In this document: one piece after another, positions 32,591-34,005 of the stretch
Layout: each line of letters opens with the position of its first letter
Position numbering within the stretch: position 1 is the stretch's first letter
Assembly (NCBI RefSeq): GCF_937958065.1
Contig: NZ_CALFXI010000124.1
Location: forward strand, 1 to 34,005
Reading direction: 5' to 3'
Length of the DNA: 34,005 bases
Source: an uncultured Steroidobacter sp.
Lineage (GTDB): Bacteria > Pseudomonadota > Gammaproteobacteria > Steroidobacterales > Steroidobacteraceae
Position numbers and translations under genes: made by a program
Notes under the pieces: model-generated
The model's input: only the letters and a program-made list of their open reading frames with translations
Database searches by the model: none
What the model was told of the DNA's origin: nothing

Positions 32591-33076
32591 TCAAGATGCG
32601 CGCGCCAGGAGTTCTGCGTAGCGCCGCAGGTACAGCGGCCACCCTTGATCGCCCGCAACGCCATCGCGCACGCCTTCCCAACCTTCGCCGTGACGCTCCA
32701 ATTTTCGGTGCTCGATCTCAACGCGAGTGCGTTGTGGCGACTCGGCGGTGAAGCGCACCTCCCACTCACTGGCCTTATTCGGGTCGCTCTCGAGCTGCCA
32801 TCGCGGGCTGATGTTCCAACTCAAAAGCACTCGATACGGCGGCTCGTAGGCGAGGACGCGTGCCCAACGGCACTCGGTACCGTCGATACCGCGGTCATAG
32901 ACGTAGCCACCAACACGAGCCTCGAAGACCGTCTCAGCAATCTTCACCGCGAGCAAGTTGTGCTCGATGGGTTTGAAGCTGCCGAAGTTGTTCGTAAACA
33001 CATCGAAAGCGCGCTCGATCGGAGCCTCGACGACGATGGATCTCTTGACCGAAGCCACGGTTGCCGACGAGTTCAT
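32591..33076 (-). CDS. SRPBCC / AHSA1-like domain protein
   Basis: Protein of 161 residues from the ATG at 33074-33076, opening MNSSATVASVKRSIVVEAPIE, then AFDVFTNNFGSFKP, a START-like hydrophobic-pocket fold of the Activator-of-Hsp90 (AHSA1) group. The C-terminal HGEGWEGVRDGVAGDQGWPLYL matches the typical closing helix of this subfamily. Ligand unknown. Its start codon overlaps the stop of the ArsR-type gene by 4 bp (ATGA), a very common regulator-effector pair in bacteria. A longer upstream in-frame extension (to 33310) is rejected because it overlaps ArsR extensively. Confidence 0.9.
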   Translation of the reverse strand: MNSSATVASVKRSIVVEAPIERAFDVFTNNFGSFKPIEHNLLAVKIAETVFEARVGGYVYDRGIDGTECRWARVLAYEPPYRVLLSWNISPRWQLESDPNKASEWEVRFTAESPQRTRVEIEHRKLERHGEGWEGVRDGVAGDQGWPLYLRRYAELLARAS

Positions 33077-33393
33077 TTCGTTTCCTCGGGTGGTTGTTCG
33101 ACGGCCAACTTGTAGGCCGCCAGAGTCTTGTCCCAGAACCGATCGAGTTCCGCGCGAAAGGCCGCGAGGCCTTCCGGGTCGATCCGGTAAATGCGTTGCT
33201 TGCCTGACGGCATGTCGATCACAAGTCCGGCGTTCTTGAGCACTTTGAGGTGCTGCGACACCGCCGGCCGGGAGACCGGAAGGTCGCGAGCCAATTCGCT
33301 GACAGAGCACGGCCGTTCAACGATCAACTCAAAGATCGCTCGCCGCGTGGGGTCGGCAAGGGTCGCCCAGCTACTTTTCGCGTAAGTCATCAC
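33073..33393 (-). CDS. ArsR family transcriptional regulator
   Basis: Winged-helix repressor of 106 residues. The HTH reads WATLADPTRRAIFELIVE and ELARDLPVSRPAVSQHLKVL, with wing residues GLVIDMPSGKQRIYRIDPEG. There is no metal-binding ELCVC motif, so it is not an arsenic or cadmium sensor of the classical type; it belongs to the ArsR-SRPBCC group (YgaV/SdpR-like). It is expected to control itself and the downstream SRPBCC gene. Start codon at 33391-33393 or the next ATG. An inverted repeat lies just upstream. Confidence 0.93.
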   Translation of the reverse strand: MMTYAKSSWATLADPTRRAIFELIVERPCSVSELARDLPVSRPAVSQHLKVLKNAGLVIDMPSGKQRIYRIDPEGLAAFRAELDRFWDKTLAAYKLAVEQPPEETK

Positions 33394-33399
33394 TAACGC

Positions 33400-33415
33400 G
33401 TAAGACTAGACTTAC
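33400..33415 (-). promoter_or_regulatory. Putative ArsR-type operator
   Basis: GTAAG-ACTAGA-CTTAC, a 16-bp inverted repeat lying 7 bp upstream of the ArsR-family start codon. The sequence CGCGTAAG occurs again at 33379-33386 within the coding start. Placement fits autorepression. Confidence 0.45.
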
Positions 33416-33639
33416 CGGTGGGTCACTGTCAACTGAATGGGTAGAGCGAAGACCTCCGTTACTCGAGCAGCTGGCGCGGCCACGTTCGGACTCAGGTGTT
33501 CTCGCGCGAGCTCGCTTTGTTCAGGTGCCTGCGGCTGCGGCGGCGAAGCTCGCAGGCTGTCCACCTTTCACCGCCACCCTCCTCGACTTACCACAACTGG
33601 ATGCGTACCATCTGCGCCCGCTGGTGCAGGGACAGAGCT

Positions 33640-33658
33640 AATCGGGCTGCCCCGACCA
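33640..33658 (+). repeat. Candidate att site, right copy (decayed tRNA-Pro 3' end)
   Basis: Matches 11567-11585 at 17 of 19 positions; the terminal GCTGCCCCGACCA is identical. It lies in the same orientation as tRNA-Pro, 72 bp before tRNA-Arg, as expected for a displaced tRNA end at the far side of an insertion. Confidence 0.5.
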
Positions 33659-33730
33659 ATCCACCTTTCCCGCTGATTTCGTCGTCTGGCGCCGCGGTGG
33701 GAATCGGTCAGGACCTCGGCCTGACGCGAC

Positions 33731-33807
33731 GCGCCCGTAGCTCAGCTGGATAGAGCATCGGCCTTCTAAGCCGGTGGTCGCAGGTTCGAATCCTGCCGGG
33801 CGCGCCA
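33731..33807 (+). tRNA. tRNA-Arg (anticodon TCT)
   Basis: A 77-nt cloverleaf with acceptor GCGCCCG / CGGGCGC, discriminator G and encoded CCA (33805-33807). Anticodon loop CTTCTAA with anticodon TCT; T-arm GGTTCGAATCC. The next gene on this strand is tRNA-His. Confidence 0.98.
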
Positions 33808-33866
33808 TCCGCCGCGCCGTTGTGCTCGAATTTCCTCTAGCGACTAGTGTTCGCAACGAGTTCGTA

Positions 33867-33872
33867 TATACT
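33867..33872 (+). promoter_or_regulatory. Probable tRNA-His promoter -10
   Basis: TATACT followed by CTGCGCCCC, a GC-rich discriminator like that of the tRNA-Leu promoter in this window. No clear -35. Transcription would begin about 60 bp before tRNA-His with a small CCCT / AGGG hairpin in the leader. Confidence 0.45.
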
Positions 33873-33937
33873 CTGCGCCCCGCACGGCCGGGGCCCTCTT
33901 GTAGGGTCGGCGGGCGGGAGCCACTATCGAATGCAAT

Positions 33938-34005
33938 GGTGGACGTAGCTCAGTTGGTAGAGCCCCGGATTGTGATTCCGGCCGTCGTGGGTTCGAGTCC
34001 CATCG
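33938..34005 (+). tRNA. tRNA-His (anticodon GTG), cut by window end
   Basis: Starts with the extra 5' G typical of tRNA-His, then GTGGACG acceptor strand. D-arm GCTCAGTTGGTAGAGC, anticodon stem CCGGA / TCCGG with GTG, and T-arm GGGTTCGAGTCCC. The 3' acceptor strand lies beyond base 34005. Confidence 0.96.

Larger units (their letters stand above)
11586..33658. mobile_element. Candidate genomic island inserted in a tRNA-Pro/Arg/His array
   Basis: About 22 kb lie between an intact tRNA-Pro and a decayed copy of its 3' end, followed within about 70 bp by tRNA-Arg and then tRNA-His on the same strand. The interior is accessory catabolic and transport content rather than core genes. No integrase, transposase or conjugation gene is visible. 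The island therefore cannot be shown to be mobile now and the boundaries rest on the repeat alone. Confidence 0.42.
33394..33730. other. Gene-poor right edge of the accessory block
   Basis: No convincing gene in either strand; the frames here are short and match nothing I know. It holds the ArsR operator at its left end and the repeat of the tRNA-Pro 3' end at 33640-33658. No clear promoter for tRNA-Arg is visible in the last 70 bases. Confidence 0.6.

Noticed and set aside
32591..33310. Longer start for the SRPBCC gene
   Set aside because: It would add 78 residues lying wholly over the ArsR-family gene in another frame; the ATGA overlap start fits the family.
33638..33856. Minus-strand frame containing ARPAGFEPATTGLEGRCSIQ
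   Set aside because: Antisense reading of tRNA-Arg, also a recurrent spurious annotation.
1..34005. CRISPR array, insertion sequence or phage genes
   Set aside because: No regularly spaced repeats, transposase, integrase or structural phage genes were recognised in either strand.

Overview
The window looks like a piece of a GC-rich gammaproteobacterial chromosome. The left end carries the trigger factor - clpP - clpX - lon order, with a tRNA-Leu just upstream of the trigger factor gene, as in many Gammaproteobacteria. Paired TonB-dependent receptors, a PQQ dehydrogenase, Tat-type enzymes and secreted peptidases fit a free-living, substrate-versatile lineage (Steroidobacter/Xanthomonadales-like). 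That placement is inference from gene content and style; no search was run.

Layout. (1) 1-4735, minus strand: lon (5' part only), clpX, clpP, tig and tRNA-Leu(TAG), the core protein quality-control cluster. (2) 5202-11348: a Tat-exported dienelactone hydrolase; a three-gene operon of a small membrane protein, an amidohydrolase and an orphan sulfate-binding protein; a PadR (YqjI-like) regulator overlapping a siderophore-interacting ferric reductase (YqjH-like); and a divergent TauE/SafE permease. (3) tRNA-Pro(TGG) at 11509-11585. (4) 11586-33658: an accessory block of about 22 kb. (5) tRNA-Arg(TCT) and tRNA-His(GTG, cut by the window end), on the same strand as tRNA-Pro.

The main observation is that the last 19 bases of tRNA-Pro recur (17/19 identical, 13 contiguous) at 33640-33658, just before tRNA-Arg. 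Pro, Arg and His tRNA genes occur close together in other Gammaproteobacteria. The block between them therefore looks like a genomic island that entered at the 3' end of tRNA-Pro and split a tRNA cluster. No integrase gene is visible, so the island would be old and immobile.

The block contains what looks like a peptide and hydrophobic amino acid utilisation set. Left arm (minus): glcG-like secreted protein, two TonB receptors and a PQQ quinohemoprotein alcohol dehydrogenase in one operon ending at a strong hairpin. Right arm (plus): leucine-type dehydrogenase plus a fused 2-ketoacid (indolepyruvate-type) ferredoxin oxidoreductase, an XRE-cupin regulator, then a second operon of a secreted serine hydrolase, an M13 metallopeptidase and an OPT-family transporter. 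At the left edge are an Lrp/AsnC regulator and a divergent NTF2-like gene followed by a branched-chain aminotransferase gene broken by a one-base frameshift. The promoters of the dehydrogenase operon and the hydrolase-peptidase-transporter operon are near twins (TTGAC[A/G], 17-bp spacer, CAATAT, with conserved spacer bases), which suggests co-regulation. The inferred flow is outer-membrane uptake, periplasmic peptide cleavage, inner-membrane import, deamination to 2-ketoacids, and oxidative decarboxylation to acyl-CoA. The true substrate is unknown. The right edge of the block holds a MAPEG-like gene with an abnormal C-terminus and an ArsR-SRPBCC pair.
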